64,000 nt of DNA. Origin: Bacteroidales bacterium (GTDB taxonomy: Bacteria > Bacteroidota > Bacteroidia > Bacteroidales > WCHB1-69). Position numbers and translations under genes: made by a program. The first letter of the stretch is position 1, and every line of letters starts with the position of its first letter. The stretch covers positions 1 to 64,000 of the forward strand of contig JAFSOZ010000005.1 in NCBI GenBank assembly GCA_017443175.1. The letters run 5' to 3'. The notes beneath the pieces were generated by a model, which was given only the letters and a program-made list of their open reading frames with translations, was not told where the DNA came from and searched no databases. Below, piece after piece: positions 1 to 7,182 of the stretch.

Positions 1-262
1 CAATGTGTTCATCAATCCGTTGACCGATTTTGGTTTTAAACGTGTCTTTGCCAGTGAGGAGAACAAGGACATCCTCATCGCGTTTCTCAACGACTGCATC
101 ATCCCGCCGGTTTACTCGTTCAACATCCTGGACTACAATGCCCCAGAGTTCATGGGCAGGGAGGAATGTTTCTGGGCGGTGCACCTGAAGGACAACCAGA
201 ACCGAATTTTTTCAAAGAAAATCATCTTGTTTTTCATGGAATTGACTAAATTTGCGGCGCAG
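1..262 (+). pseudogene. Rpn-family (PD-(D/E)XK) transposase/nuclease fragment, truncated by window edge
   Basis: The frame opens at the window edge; its first residues (NVFINPLTDFGFK) match the N-terminus of the intact Rpn-family gene at 62983, so the true start lies just before base 1. After about 37 residues it jumps to the segment ending SFNILDY..ELTKFAAQ, which in the intact copy begins near residue 116. An in-frame deletion of about 75 codons has therefore removed the whole nuclease core (D68, E82, Q84 of the intact copy). Homology ends at base 262; the frame runs on to 361 with unrelated residues that overlap the reverse-strand LytTR gene. Such genes encode recombination-promoting nucleases; this one should be inactive. 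Confidence 0.85.
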
Positions 263-276
263 TTTTTTCAAAGCCG

Positions 277-1077
277 CTACAGGCCGGCAGATTGGAATCC
301 TTGGGTGACAACCAGTTTGGTTGCTGTTTCGGGACGGTTCATGTCCCCCACCAATATATAATCCTTTTTTCTTTCAAGGATATGCGGCAGCATGGCTGCC
401 TGATAGCGGTTCACTTGGACACAGTTTTCCCCGAGAGTCTCACATGTCTGTCTCAAAGACGAGCGCAGGCGATATTCCTGTTGTGTCGTGATGATGTGCG
501 TGTAGTTCCGTTCCTGCTGACAGTAGAGTATGTCGGAAATGTTCAGGAACAGGCTGTTGTTGTCCGCGTCCTTCACACACACAACTTGCAGATGGTTTGC
601 CGTGCTCTTTTGTAGCTTATGGATGGAATGTGCTGTATGCTGGTACAGGGAGAGCAGGATGAAGAAGGCCAGCAGGGCTGCGTCACGGTAGAAGACATGC
701 CTGAAGTCGCCGAACAGGAGCGTGTTGTGTGTGTTTGGAGGAAAGCCCTTGTAGATAGTCCTCATCAGCTCCGGTTCTATGATGAGCAGTTCGAGCGCTG
801 CGCCCGTTGAAATGGTGGCGACGGCACAGATTGCGTATGCGATGCATCGGGCTTGAATGAGTAGTCGTGGGATGAAAAAGAGATAGTGGCTGTACAATAG
901 CGCGAGAACAATGACTGCGGCCAGTCTTTCCTTGTACGGGATCCAGTGAAGCACAGGGCGCATGCCCGATGTCTTGGGGAAAATGCAGATGAGCAAGCAG
1001 CAAAAGAGGATGTGAGGAAGCCAACATCTTCCAAAATGCAGGATTTTATGCCCAAGATAGGCCGCGGTTTTGTCCAT
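277..1077 (-). CDS. Membrane-anchored LytTR-type transcriptional regulator (266 aa)
   Basis: The N-terminal part has about four hydrophobic segments (roughly residues 20-35, 48-70, 76-100 and 131-150). A LytTR DNA-binding domain follows (about residues 165-260), with the pattern ISDILYCQQERNYTHI and, later, CVQVNRYQAAMLPHI, where response regulators usually have RIHRSYLVN. There is no receiver domain, so this is a one-component, membrane-tethered regulator. The start at 1077 lies about 30 bases downstream of a -7 box (1108-1115). It is a paralogue of the gene at 1425-2294 and lies 150 bases from the winged-helix gene. The signal sensed is unknown. Its 3' end abuts the Rpn fragment. Confidence 0.82.
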   Translation of the reverse strand: MDKTAAYLGHKILHFGRCWLPHILFCCLLICIFPKTSGMRPVLHWIPYKERLAAVIVLALLYSHYLFFIPRLLIQARCIAYAICAVATISTGAALELLIIEPELMRTIYKGFPPNTHNTLLFGDFRHVFYRDAALLAFFILLSLYQHTAHSIHKLQKSTANHLQVVCVKDADNNSLFLNISDILYCQQERNYTHIITTQQEYRLRSSLRQTCETLGENCVQVNRYQAAMLPHILERKKDYILVGDMNRPETATKLVVTQGFQSAGL

Positions 1078-1107
1078 GTTTTAGCAGTGAAGGGAGTTAT
1101 TTCAATG

Positions 1108-1115
1108 CAAAAATA
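1108..1115 (-). promoter_or_regulatory. Promoter -7 box of the first LytTR gene
   Basis: TATTTTTG on the minus strand matches the Bacteroidota TAnnTTTG box and lies 31 bases before the start codon. Confidence 0.55.
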
Positions 1116-1181
1116 AAAAAATTCAAGAAAAAATCAAGGGAATTTAATATTTCTAATGCTTTACAAGTGGAGCGCGACACC

Positions 1182-1235
1182 TTTACCCTCTTTACCTCCT
1201 TCACCCCATGTCCCTCATACACCCCTTTCACCCCA
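1182..1235. repeat. Nonamer array A (6 units of 9 bp)
   Basis: Units tttaccctc, tttacctcc, ttcacccca, tgtccctca, tacacccct and ttcacccca follow one another without gaps. The stop codon of the winged-helix gene (tca at 1228-1230 on the plus strand) lies inside the array. Confidence 0.85.
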
Positions 1236-1428
1236 TTTCCTCTTCCACCGCCTCGTAACCTCCAGTCTTGTTCGCCCCGACGTGCTCGATGAGGCCCTGC
1301 TGTTTGAGGCGCGCGATTTGGCGGTATATGGTGTTATGTGTCACATTCATGCGTTTTGAGATGTCCTGTGCCGAGCAGCCAGGGTGTTTGGAGATATAGT
1401 GGAATATCCTCTTTTGCTTTCTGCTCAA
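1228..1428 (-). CDS. Small stand-alone winged-helix DNA-binding protein (66 aa)
   Basis: The protein is little more than one winged-helix domain: RKQKRIFHYISKHPGCSAQD is helix 1-2, then ISKRMNVTHNTIYRQIARLKQQGLI is a typical recognition helix and wing. Such domains are common in MarR/ArsR-like and LexA-like regulators; no effector domain is present. Its ATG overlaps the stop of the upstream LytTR gene (ATGA, 1425-1428), so the two are almost certainly cotranscribed and translationally coupled. The last residues (EEEMG, stop) come from the adjacent 9-bp repeat array, so the C-terminus may be recently altered. It could modulate the LytTR regulator or bind its own operator. Confidence 0.72.
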   Translation of the reverse strand: MSRKQKRIFHYISKHPGCSAQDISKRMNVTHNTIYRQIARLKQQGLIEHVGANKTGGYEAVEEEMG

Positions 1429-2294
1429 TTGAGCCTCTCTTTGTCAGGGATGACGTCAACGGAAATAGTTCGGTCCACTTCGGGACGGGTGTTTAGATGC
1501 AGTTGTATCTGTTTGAAAATATCATCGGCCTCCCTGCGAGGGAAAATGATACGGACAGGTTCTATTTCTCCGTTGTAAACATCCACATGCTGTTCGGAAT
1601 AATCCGTGATAGCATCGTACAGGACCAGGCAATTGCGTGAAATCCGAACGGCACAGGTGTCGCCAAGAAGATCATATAAATGCGTAAGCGTGCCGTACCT
1701 GTCCACAGATTCCCCGTTTTTGAGATGTATGCGGGTGTAATTAGAACTCTGTTCACAATAGGAGATGTCCGAAACATGGACCAAGTCCGAAAATTCTTCC
1801 GTTTGCGGGACCTCGATTTGGTTGTGCTGTTTGAAGATTTGCCGTTCATTACCCAAGATGATTTTTGCCTGAATCCGGACTATGGCGAGCAAGGAGGCAA
1901 GCAGAGCGAATCCCGCATCCCTGGCCAATACAAAAAAGAAGGAGTTCAGAATATAACGGTTTACCATAGTCTGACCGAATTGCATGGCCAGAATGTTGTG
2001 GATTTGCGGATAGACGAGAAGCATTTCTCCCCCGGCCGCCAGCAAAACGGTCGCGAGCGTGAGCAGGGTAAAGCGGACGGGCCGGTTTATGGGGAGGCAG
2101 AGGGGAGCCCAGAGGAGCAGGATCGTGTAGGTGGCCACGAGGACTATGATGCCGCACAGGTATTCCTTGTACAAGGTCGGGAATGCGACGGGGCGAAGCC
2201 GGCAGAAGTTTCCGAAGACGGCGATGACGATGGCGCAGAACACAAGGTGTGCGGTCAGACGAAGGAGATTCTTTCTTTTTTTCATCATTTTCAT
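1425..2294 (-). CDS. Membrane-anchored LytTR-type transcriptional regulator (second copy, about 289 aa)
   Basis: Four hydrophobic segments precede a C-terminal LytTR domain (HVSDISYCEQSSNYTRI and CAVRISRNCLVLYDAI). No receiver or kinase domain is present. The open frame extends to 2330, but a -7 box lies at 2309-2316, so that start would be upstream of transcription; starts at 2294, 2288 or 2285 (MKMMKKRK) fit. One copy of the motif ATGACGAATGG (2327-2337) overlaps where the -33 element should be and another lies at 2356-2366, which suggests autoregulation. It heads an operon with the winged-helix gene and is divergent from the exported-protein run at 2589. Whether it binds the motif is inference. 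Confidence 0.8.
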   Translation of the reverse strand: MKMMKKRKNLLRLTAHLVFCAIVIAVFGNFCRLRPVAFPTLYKEYLCGIIVLVATYTILLLWAPLCLPINRPVRFTLLTLATVLLAAGGEMLLVYPQIHNILAMQFGQTMVNRYILNSFFFVLARDAGFALLASLLAIVRIQAKIILGNERQIFKQHNQIEVPQTEEFSDLVHVSDISYCEQSSNYTRIHLKNGESVDRYGTLTHLYDLLGDTCAVRISRNCLVLYDAITDYSEQHVDVYNGEIEPVRIIFPRREADDIFKQIQLHLNTRPEVDRTISVDVIPDKERLN

Positions 2295-2308
2295 TGCGAA
2301 TAAGGCAG

Positions 2309-2316
2309 CAAAAATA
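2309..2316 (-). promoter_or_regulatory. Promoter -7 box of the second LytTR gene
   Basis: TATTTTTG on the minus strand. Its position rules out the upstream-most ATG at 2330 and favours a start at 2294 or just after. Confidence 0.55.
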
Positions 2317-2326
2317 GGCGTTTTTG

Positions 2327-2501
2327 CCATTCGTCATGCAGTGAAGCATAAAAATATGACGAATGGTAAGAATGTGTAGGATTCTGGAAATGTATTACGA
2401 ATGTATTTTATTATAGTCCTGTGTTTTACATGTAAAAATGGTATGATTTATTGATACATTTTATACTTGATTTATTGTTGCAGAAATTGACCATTCGTCA
2501 T
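2327..2501. promoter_or_regulatory. Three copies of a candidate operator, ATGACGAATGG
   Basis: The 11-mer occurs at 2356-2366 on the plus strand, and as its exact reverse complement at 2327-2337 and 2491-2501. The first two copies form a perfect inverted repeat (29-base spacing) over the promoter of the LytTR operon. The third lies about 75-85 bases upstream of the expected transcription start of the gene at 2589. A perfect 11-mer three times in 175 bases between a regulator and divergent targets is what a shared operator looks like; the binding protein is not shown. Confidence 0.6.
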
Positions 2502-2562
2502 AATTTTGGGCTTTTTGGGGCATGATACGGCAACGAGTATGTTTTTTTCAGTATTAGGACAG

Positions 2563-2570
2563 TATTTTTG
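2563..2570 (+). promoter_or_regulatory. Promoter -7 box of the exported-protein run
   Basis: TATTTTTG, 18 bases before the ATG at 2589, with a T-rich stretch about 20 bases upstream. Confidence 0.5.
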
Positions 2571-2588
2571 TAACAAAAACACAACAAT

Positions 2589-3098
2589 ATGAAAAGAACA
2601 AGAATGATTATGGTGAAGCACGCCATCTGTATAGTGCTGTCATTGCCTTTGCTTGTGTTGGGATGCCAAAGGCCGGATGAAACGACCCCGAACGAGAAAA
2701 ACAGGTTGATATCCCTGAGTCCAGAAACTAAAACAGGATCAATGTTCTACATGGTCAGTGAGGTTGGTCACGACGGGTCCAAGTGTCCTGGATGTGTATT
2801 TGAAGCAGGTCAGTTGGTACATGTGGATTGCCAAGGTGACGGAAGTCAATGTAATATTACAGCCTCTGTCACCCTTCAGCAGGTGGGCTCGGCCATCACG
2901 GCCACGACCACGGACACGTTCGGGTTGACGAGCCTTGACTTTTTCTACATGCCGGCACGTTCTTTGAGCACGGGCGAGGGTGGGGACAATGCTTACCTCA
3001 ACATCCCGGCGCAGCTGGTTGAGCGCGACACCGCCACCCTTCAGTTCACCTTCACCGGGCTGTTTTACACCGGCAAACCGGCGTACAATAACTTTTAG
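2589..3098 (+). CDS. Lipoprotein of unknown function (169 aa)
   Basis: A basic N-terminus and a hydrophobic stretch end in the lipobox LVLGC (Cys near residue 26), so the protein should be lipidated and exported. The mature part begins with the polar spacer usual in this phylum (QRPDETTPNEKN). It contains several Cys residues and a beta-rich stretch (ITASVTLQQVGSAITATTTDTF). The mix of short beta strands and Thr-rich segments recalls fimbrillin-like surface proteins, but I do not recognise a family. It is the first gene of the run 2589-6146 and follows the regulatory region with the three ATGACGAATGG motifs. The product is short for a fimbrillin and could be a truncated relative. Confidence 0.65.
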   Translation: MKRTRMIMVKHAICIVLSLPLLVLGCQRPDETTPNEKNRLISLSPETKTGSMFYMVSEVGHDGSKCPGCVFEAGQLVHVDCQGDGSQCNITASVTLQQVGSAITATTTDTFGLTSLDFFYMPARSLSTGEGGDNAYLNIPAQLVERDTATLQFTFTGLFYTGKPAYNNF

Positions 3099-3203
3099 GC
3101 ATTCATTGGTGTTGACCGTTAGCTAATTAAGCCAACACTTGCCCACCAACAGCCTTATGAACAATTTAAAACCTTTTATATTCACAAAAAAACACTTACG
3201 CTT

Positions 3204-4001
3204 ATGAAAAAGAGAATTTTTCTTGCACAAATCCTGATTGTTTGCTGGGTATCCTTGATTGCACAGGACAAACCGACACCATGGTATACTAACGGCAATA
3301 TTTTCCCGGAAAATATTGTTCCCGTTATGGGTTCCATAACCAATAATCCATTTGCATTGATAACAAACAATACGTTGCGAATGTATGTGGACACTAACGG
3401 CAATATTGGCTTTAACACACTTTCTCCCAAGCAGATGCTTCATGTCGTGGATGGCAACATATTATTGTCTCACACATCCCGCGCACAGGGTTCTCTTAAC
3501 GGATCTATACTATTCGGTGCCGAGACCACTCCGACGTGTCCTTATGGGGTCTGGGGTATAGAATACGTGAACAATGAGAACGAAGGATACGGTTTAAATT
3601 TCTGGAAGACATGGAACTGCAGCACGGGTTTCAACCATGCTCTGTTCCTGTCCGACAGCGGCAATGTGGGGATCGGGACAAAAAATCCTCAAGCAAAACT
3701 TTCGGTGAATGGTAATATTTGCGCAAAAGAAATACGGGTTTCCCTTAATGGCACTCCTTGCTGGCCTGATTATGTGTTTGAAGAGGGGTATTCATTAACC
3801 TCCTTACAAGATTTGCAAAAATATATCAAGGAGAACAGACACTTGCCTGATGTTCCTTCGGCTGAGGAAATAAGTGACTCAGGAGTGAATTTGGGTGAAA
3901 TGAACACACTTCTTCTTAAGAAGATTGAAGAGTTAACTCTTTATATCATTAATTTGGAAGAACGTATCTGTATAATGGAGGAACAAGGAGGTTCTCGATG
4001 A
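3204..4001 (+). CDS. Exported tail-fibre-like repeat protein (265 aa)
   Basis: A signal peptide (residues 1-20, ending SLIAQ) precedes a body containing the collar motif NVGIGTKNPQAKLSVNG, found in phage-tail-fibre-like proteins that are abundant in Bacteroidota genomes. The C-terminal 75 residues (WPDYVF..YSLTSLQDLQKYI.. RHLPDVPSAEEI) are the conserved end of that family, followed by a short coiled coil (about 235-260). No phage genes surround it, so it is a cell-surface or secreted protein rather than a prophage part. The next gene overlaps it by four bases (ATGA, 3998-4001). A decayed duplicate of its first 28 codons lies at 37089. Its role may be adhesion or display. Confidence 0.72.
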   Translation: MKKRIFLAQILIVCWVSLIAQDKPTPWYTNGNIFPENIVPVMGSITNNPFALITNNTLRMYVDTNGNIGFNTLSPKQMLHVVDGNILLSHTSRAQGSLNGSILFGAETTPTCPYGVWGIEYVNNENEGYGLNFWKTWNCSTGFNHALFLSDSGNVGIGTKNPQAKLSVNGNICAKEIRVSLNGTPCWPDYVFEEGYSLTSLQDLQKYIKENRHLPDVPSAEEISDSGVNLGEMNTLLLKKIEELTLYIINLEERICIMEEQGGSR

Positions 4002-5467
4002 AGGCAATAGTTCACTTTATTGTTTGTTTTTTTACATTTTGTCAAGTTCTTGCACAGCAAACTCCATTCTGTGGAAGTTGGCAAAAGATATTGATGGTTA
4101 CCGATAATTGGGATTGCAATGACTATGAACACGGATTGTGGACATTAGTGTTTGAAGATAATTTTGATGGTAATACCATAAACACCTCGAATTGGTTCAC
4201 GTGTCCAGATGGCTGGCATAGAGACCATGGCGATGAATTGCAATATTACAAAGATGAAAACATTATATTATCTGATGGTATTTTGCATTTGACCGCAAAG
4301 CATGAGCCGGGGTATGATACTGTATACTACTTTGATTCTTTAGGCATGCATCCGCAAGAAAAGTTTTTTGAATATACATCAGGTTGGATTCAAACCAAAG
4401 CGCAATTCCAACACGGTTTGTTTGAGATAAGATGTAAAATTCCAAGCGGACAAGGTTTTTGGCCAGCATTTTGGTTTTATGGTAATGAAGGTGAAATAGA
4501 TGTTTTTGAATTTAACGGTAGTTATCCAAATAGACCTTATATGACTATTCATAATTGGCTGCAGAACGGAAACCATGAACAATGTTCTACTTCTCAATCA
4601 AGCAACACTAATTTTTCTTCTGATTATCATACGTTCTCTCTGGAATGGGATGAGTTCAAATTGTTATATCGTATAGATGGTAATATTGTCAATGTTTTTT
4701 ATAGGTATCTCAATTCGCTTGGCGTTGGTATGCCCTATTGCGAGTCTTTTCCAACAGGTTTATATCTCAAAAGCCCGTTTCTTCCTCAAAACGCCCAATC
4801 ATTAAGATTGAACTTGGCCATATCCCCGGAAGGGGGAGGTGTTGGAAATGCGCATGCCCCGAATAGTCAGACAGTTTTTCCTTCTTCATTTGATATTGAT
4901 TATGTACGAATATATAAAAAAAACAATCCTAATAGCACTATTCAAATATGCGATTTCCAAAACATTGAACCAAATGTGCTGACAGCTGATACCATAATAT
5001 TTTCCAACGGTTGTGAGACAAATATTACAACAAATAAAGCAGCTATAGCCAAAGCCAACAAGGAGATTATCTTAAAATCCGGATTTCATGCAGAGTCTGG
5101 TTCAACATTCCATGCTTTCATAAGCAATCCAACAAATGCAGCTACAACGCAGACAACGCCAATTTACGATAATAACACAGAGGATTATATGGAACAAAAA
5201 AAATACCTTCAAAAAAAACATAGGGAGCCATCAGTTTTGCTATATCCATCTCCAAATAATGGAAACTTTCAGTTGAATATAGAGGTGTTTGCAGAAGGAG
5301 AAGATGTTGACTTGGAAATAAGAGACATCTATGGAAAAACCATATATTTGCAAAGAATTTCAGGAAGCATTGTTCCCATAAGTGTTGATTGCCCTTCCGG
5401 CCAATATTTTGCGATACTGAAATGCGGAAGAAACACTGTTGTTGAGAAATTTGTTGTAATCAAATAA
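3998..5467 (+). CDS. GH16-family secreted beta-glycanase with T9SS sorting domain (489 aa)
   Basis: A signal peptide (residues 1-20) precedes a family 16 glycoside hydrolase domain (about residues 45-305). The catalytic signature GEIDVFEF is complete, with nucleophile E166 and acid/base E171, and the upstream segment LVFEDNFDG and the FWPAFWFYG strand fit the laminarinase branch. Residues 325-375 form a small beta domain often placed before sorting signals (NKEIILKSGFHAESGSTFHA). Residues 410-489 are a type A T9SS sorting domain (YPSPNNGNFQLNI, GQYFAILK, VVEKFVVIK). The enzyme should cut beta-1,3 or mixed beta-glucans at the cell surface. It is translationally coupled to the gene before it. 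Confidence 0.88.
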   Translation: MKAIVHFIVCFFTFCQVLAQQTPFCGSWQKILMVTDNWDCNDYEHGLWTLVFEDNFDGNTINTSNWFTCPDGWHRDHGDELQYYKDENIILSDGILHLTAKHEPGYDTVYYFDSLGMHPQEKFFEYTSGWIQTKAQFQHGLFEIRCKIPSGQGFWPAFWFYGNEGEIDVFEFNGSYPNRPYMTIHNWLQNGNHEQCSTSQSSNTNFSSDYHTFSLEWDEFKLLYRIDGNIVNVFYRYLNSLGVGMPYCESFPTGLYLKSPFLPQNAQSLRLNLAISPEGGGVGNAHAPNSQTVFPSSFDIDYVRIYKKNNPNSTIQICDFQNIEPNVLTADTIIFSNGCETNITTNKAAIAKANKEIILKSGFHAESGSTFHAFISNPTNAATTQTTPIYDNNTEDYMEQKKYLQKKHREPSVLLYPSPNNGNFQLNIEVFAEGEDVDLEIRDIYGKTIYLQRISGSIVPISVDCPSGQYFAILKCGRNTVVEKFVVIK

Positions 5468-5477
5468 ATCATTAAAT

Positions 5478-6146
5478 ATGAAACGATATGTTATTGTGAT
5501 GGTATTAGCAGGCATGGTGTTTTCCTGTATGGCGCAGCATGGCAATGACACATCCCGCAGAGTAGTAGTGCGCCCTTTAATTGAAGTTTTTGTTGGATCG
5601 CACGGTACGTTTTTCCCGGACGGTGTCAGCCAGAAAATGCCCTTTTCGGCGGGAGTGCTTGCAGGTGCGTCTTTTCTGGAAAAGAAGGGATTTCTGACAT
5701 TTAATACAGGATTTGTCGTATATAACGCCCATTTCAAGTGGATGGAAGAGAGTTTATTCCGTATCTTGTGTGCGCATCTGCCAGTTCTGATTGGCTATGA
5801 TTATCCTATAGGGGACAAAATGTCTATTGATGCATCGGCCGGTGTTATGTTCACCCGTATTTTGAAATATGCCCGCACCAATCCGATTGAAGAAGATTCA
5901 CAGTGGCCATACCCATACCCGCCAACACATTCGGGTGGTTGGATACACAACATGGATGAATATTGGAGCCAGTGTTGCGCTTTACATTTCCTTTTCACCA
6001 TGGGCTTTAACTATTGGTTCCATCCCAGGTTTGCCATACAGGTGGCCCCTTATTTCAGGTGTTGGATTCCGAGCTGGAATGTTGACTTCAGCGAGTCCAT
6101 TTTCAGCCCCACCTTGGGGTGCAAGGTGGGTGTTCTGTTTAGATAA
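5478..6146 (+). CDS. Outer-membrane beta-barrel-like protein (222 aa)
   Basis: The N-terminus is a signal peptide (about residues 1-19, ending SCMAQ). The rest alternates hydrophobic and polar residues with aromatic girdle positions (FLTFNTGFVVYNAHF, FLFTMGFNYWFHPRFAIQVAPYFR) and ends in GCKVGVLFR, typical of the last strand of small outer-membrane barrels. It begins 10 bases after the GH16 gene and is probably cotranscribed. No specific family is recognised. In the same frame just past its stop, a sorting-domain remnant follows (6147-6347). Confidence 0.65.
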   Translation: MKRYVIVMVLAGMVFSCMAQHGNDTSRRVVVRPLIEVFVGSHGTFFPDGVSQKMPFSAGVLAGASFLEKKGFLTFNTGFVVYNAHFKWMEESLFRILCAHLPVLIGYDYPIGDKMSIDASAGVMFTRILKYARTNPIEEDSQWPYPYPPTHSGGWIHNMDEYWSQCCALHFLFTMGFNYWFHPRFAIQVAPYFRCWIPSWNVDFSESIFSPTLGCKVGVLFR

Positions 6147-6347
6147 ACGGAATGGATCAGGAGACACCATGCGCGTGGAAATGTCGACATGTTCGGGAGG
6201 ATCGTTCCCGTAGAGACGCAAAATTTTGCGTCTCTACCGTCCCCGACAACCACGGTCACCACCTCCGACATCCCCTCGGGCCTGTACGTTCTGCGCGTCA
6301 CCATGACCGACGGCACCGTGCGAACCACGAAAATCGTAAAACGATGA
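6147..6347 (+). pseudogene. Orphan T9SS sorting-domain fragment interrupted by a palindromic repeat
   Basis: Without any start codon of its own, the frame reads NVDMFGRIVP, then nine residues encoded by the 28-bp palindrome at 6210-6237, then VTTSDIPSGLYVLRVTMTDG and RTTKIVKR followed by TGA at 6345-6347. This is the recognisable end of a type A sorting domain (DMFGR, IPSGLYVLRV, TKIVKR). The parent protein is gone; only its last 50 or so codons remain. The palindrome and its flanks keep the reading frame. Confidence 0.75.
6210..6237. repeat. 28-bp palindromic element, copy 1
   Basis: GTAGAGACGCAAAA followed by its exact complement: a perfect 28-bp palindrome. Related copies lie at 7776-7803, 36657-36686 and, half only, 37174-37199. 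It is flanked by CGTTCCC and CGTCCCC, which may be a decayed target duplication. Confidence 0.85.
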
Positions 6348-6363
6348 ACGATTATAGAAGGGT

Positions 6364-6412
6364 CTCCAGTCTTCAGTCTATAGTCTCCAGTCTTCAGTCT
6401 CCAGTCTCCGGT
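6364..6412. repeat. Heptamer array (7 units, CTCCAGT type)
   Basis: Units ctccagt, cttcagt, ctatagt, ctccagt, cttcagt, ctccagt and ctccggt run without gaps at a strict 7-bp period. Confidence 0.85.
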
Positions 6413-6423
6413 CTTTATTCTAA

Positions 6424-6444
6424 TTCCCAACTCCCAACCCCCAA
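6424..6444. repeat. Heptamer array (3 units, TCCCAA type)
   Basis: Units ttcccaa, ctcccaa and cccccaa. The array joins nonamer array B at 6445 with no spacer. Confidence 0.7.
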
Positions 6445-6507
6445 TTCACCCCATGCACCAACTTCACCCCTTTTACCCCATTCACCCCATGTACCTCATG
6501 CCCCCTC
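6445..6507. repeat. Nonamer array B (7 units of 9 bp)
   Basis: Units ttcacccca, tgcaccaac, ttcacccct, tttacccca, ttcacccca, tgtacctca and tgccccctc. The stop codon of menG (6496-6498) is part of the sixth unit. Confidence 0.85.
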
Positions 6508-7182
6508 ATACACAGTGGTAATTCCCATTGACAAGCTGCGGTAATGCCCTCCGGAGAACCCGGCTATCCGCAGATGTTCCGCCATCTCTTCGCCCCAGAT
6601 GAAATTCTTGACACTTCGGTTGAGGTAGTCGTAAGCGGTTTTGTCGTGGCTCAGCCATTTGCCAATTTTGGGCAAGATGTGTGAAAAATAGAGGTCGTAA
6701 AACCAAGCGATGATTTTGTTGTTCGGGTAGGAGAATTCCAGAATCATGAGTTGGCCACCGGGTTTGAGCACGCGCCGCATTTCGCGCAGGCCTTGGTCCA
6801 GATCGGAGAAATTACGGACACCGTAAGCGCAGGTCACCGCGTCGAAATGCCCGTCGGGGTAGGGGAGCGCCAGGGCACTGCCCTCTGTAAATTCAATTTG
6901 CCCCTGCATGTTCCGCTTGGCCACTTTTTCAGCCCCGATTTTCATCATCTCCGTTGACAAATCAATGCCTATAACATGTTGCGCTTTCTGCTGCCGGATG
7001 ATTTCTATAGCCAGGTCGGCAGTACCGATGGCTACATCCAGCAATTGTTCGCAAGGGCTCATCCGTTTCACCGCTTTCTTGCGCCATCGTTTGTCGATAT
7101 TGAAAGAAAGAAGATGGTTCAGCTTGTCGTAAGAGCCGGCTATGCGGTTGAAAAGGGAGCCGATGTTGTTTTTTTCGTTCAT
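6496..7182 (-). CDS. menG: Demethylmenaquinone methyltransferase (228 aa)
   Basis: A class I SAM-dependent methyltransferase of the UbiE/MenG family, which methylates demethylmenaquinone in the last step of menaquinone synthesis. Residues 47-53 hold the SAM-binding motif (LLDVAIGTAD), and the family signatures AYGVRNFSDLDQGLREMRRVLKPGG and LEFSYP are present. Length is normal (about 230). Its ATG shares one base with the stop of the flavin reductase gene (TAATG at 7182), so the two are coupled. The last residues (YEGA) and the stop codon are supplied by nonamer array B, so the native C-terminus has been replaced or extended by repeat sequence. Confidence 0.9.
   Translation of the reverse strand: MNEKNNIGSLFNRIAGSYDKLNHLLSFNIDKRWRKKAVKRMSPCEQLLDVAIGTADLAIEIIRQQKAQHVIGIDLSTEMMKIGAEKVAKRNMQGQIEFTEGSALALPYPDGHFDAVTCAYGVRNFSDLDQGLREMRRVLKPGGQLMILEFSYPNNKIIAWFYDLYFSHILPKIGKWLSHDKTAYDYLNRSVKNFIWGEEMAEHLRIAGFSGGHYRSLSMGITTVYEGA

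Noticed and set aside
3204-4001. Prophage tail-fibre gene
   Set aside because: It has a signal peptide and no structural, integrase or lysis genes are nearby; such tail-fibre-like proteins are common non-phage exported proteins in this phylum.
6364-6507. CRISPR array
   Set aside because: The units are 7 and 9 bp with no spacers and no cas genes are present.
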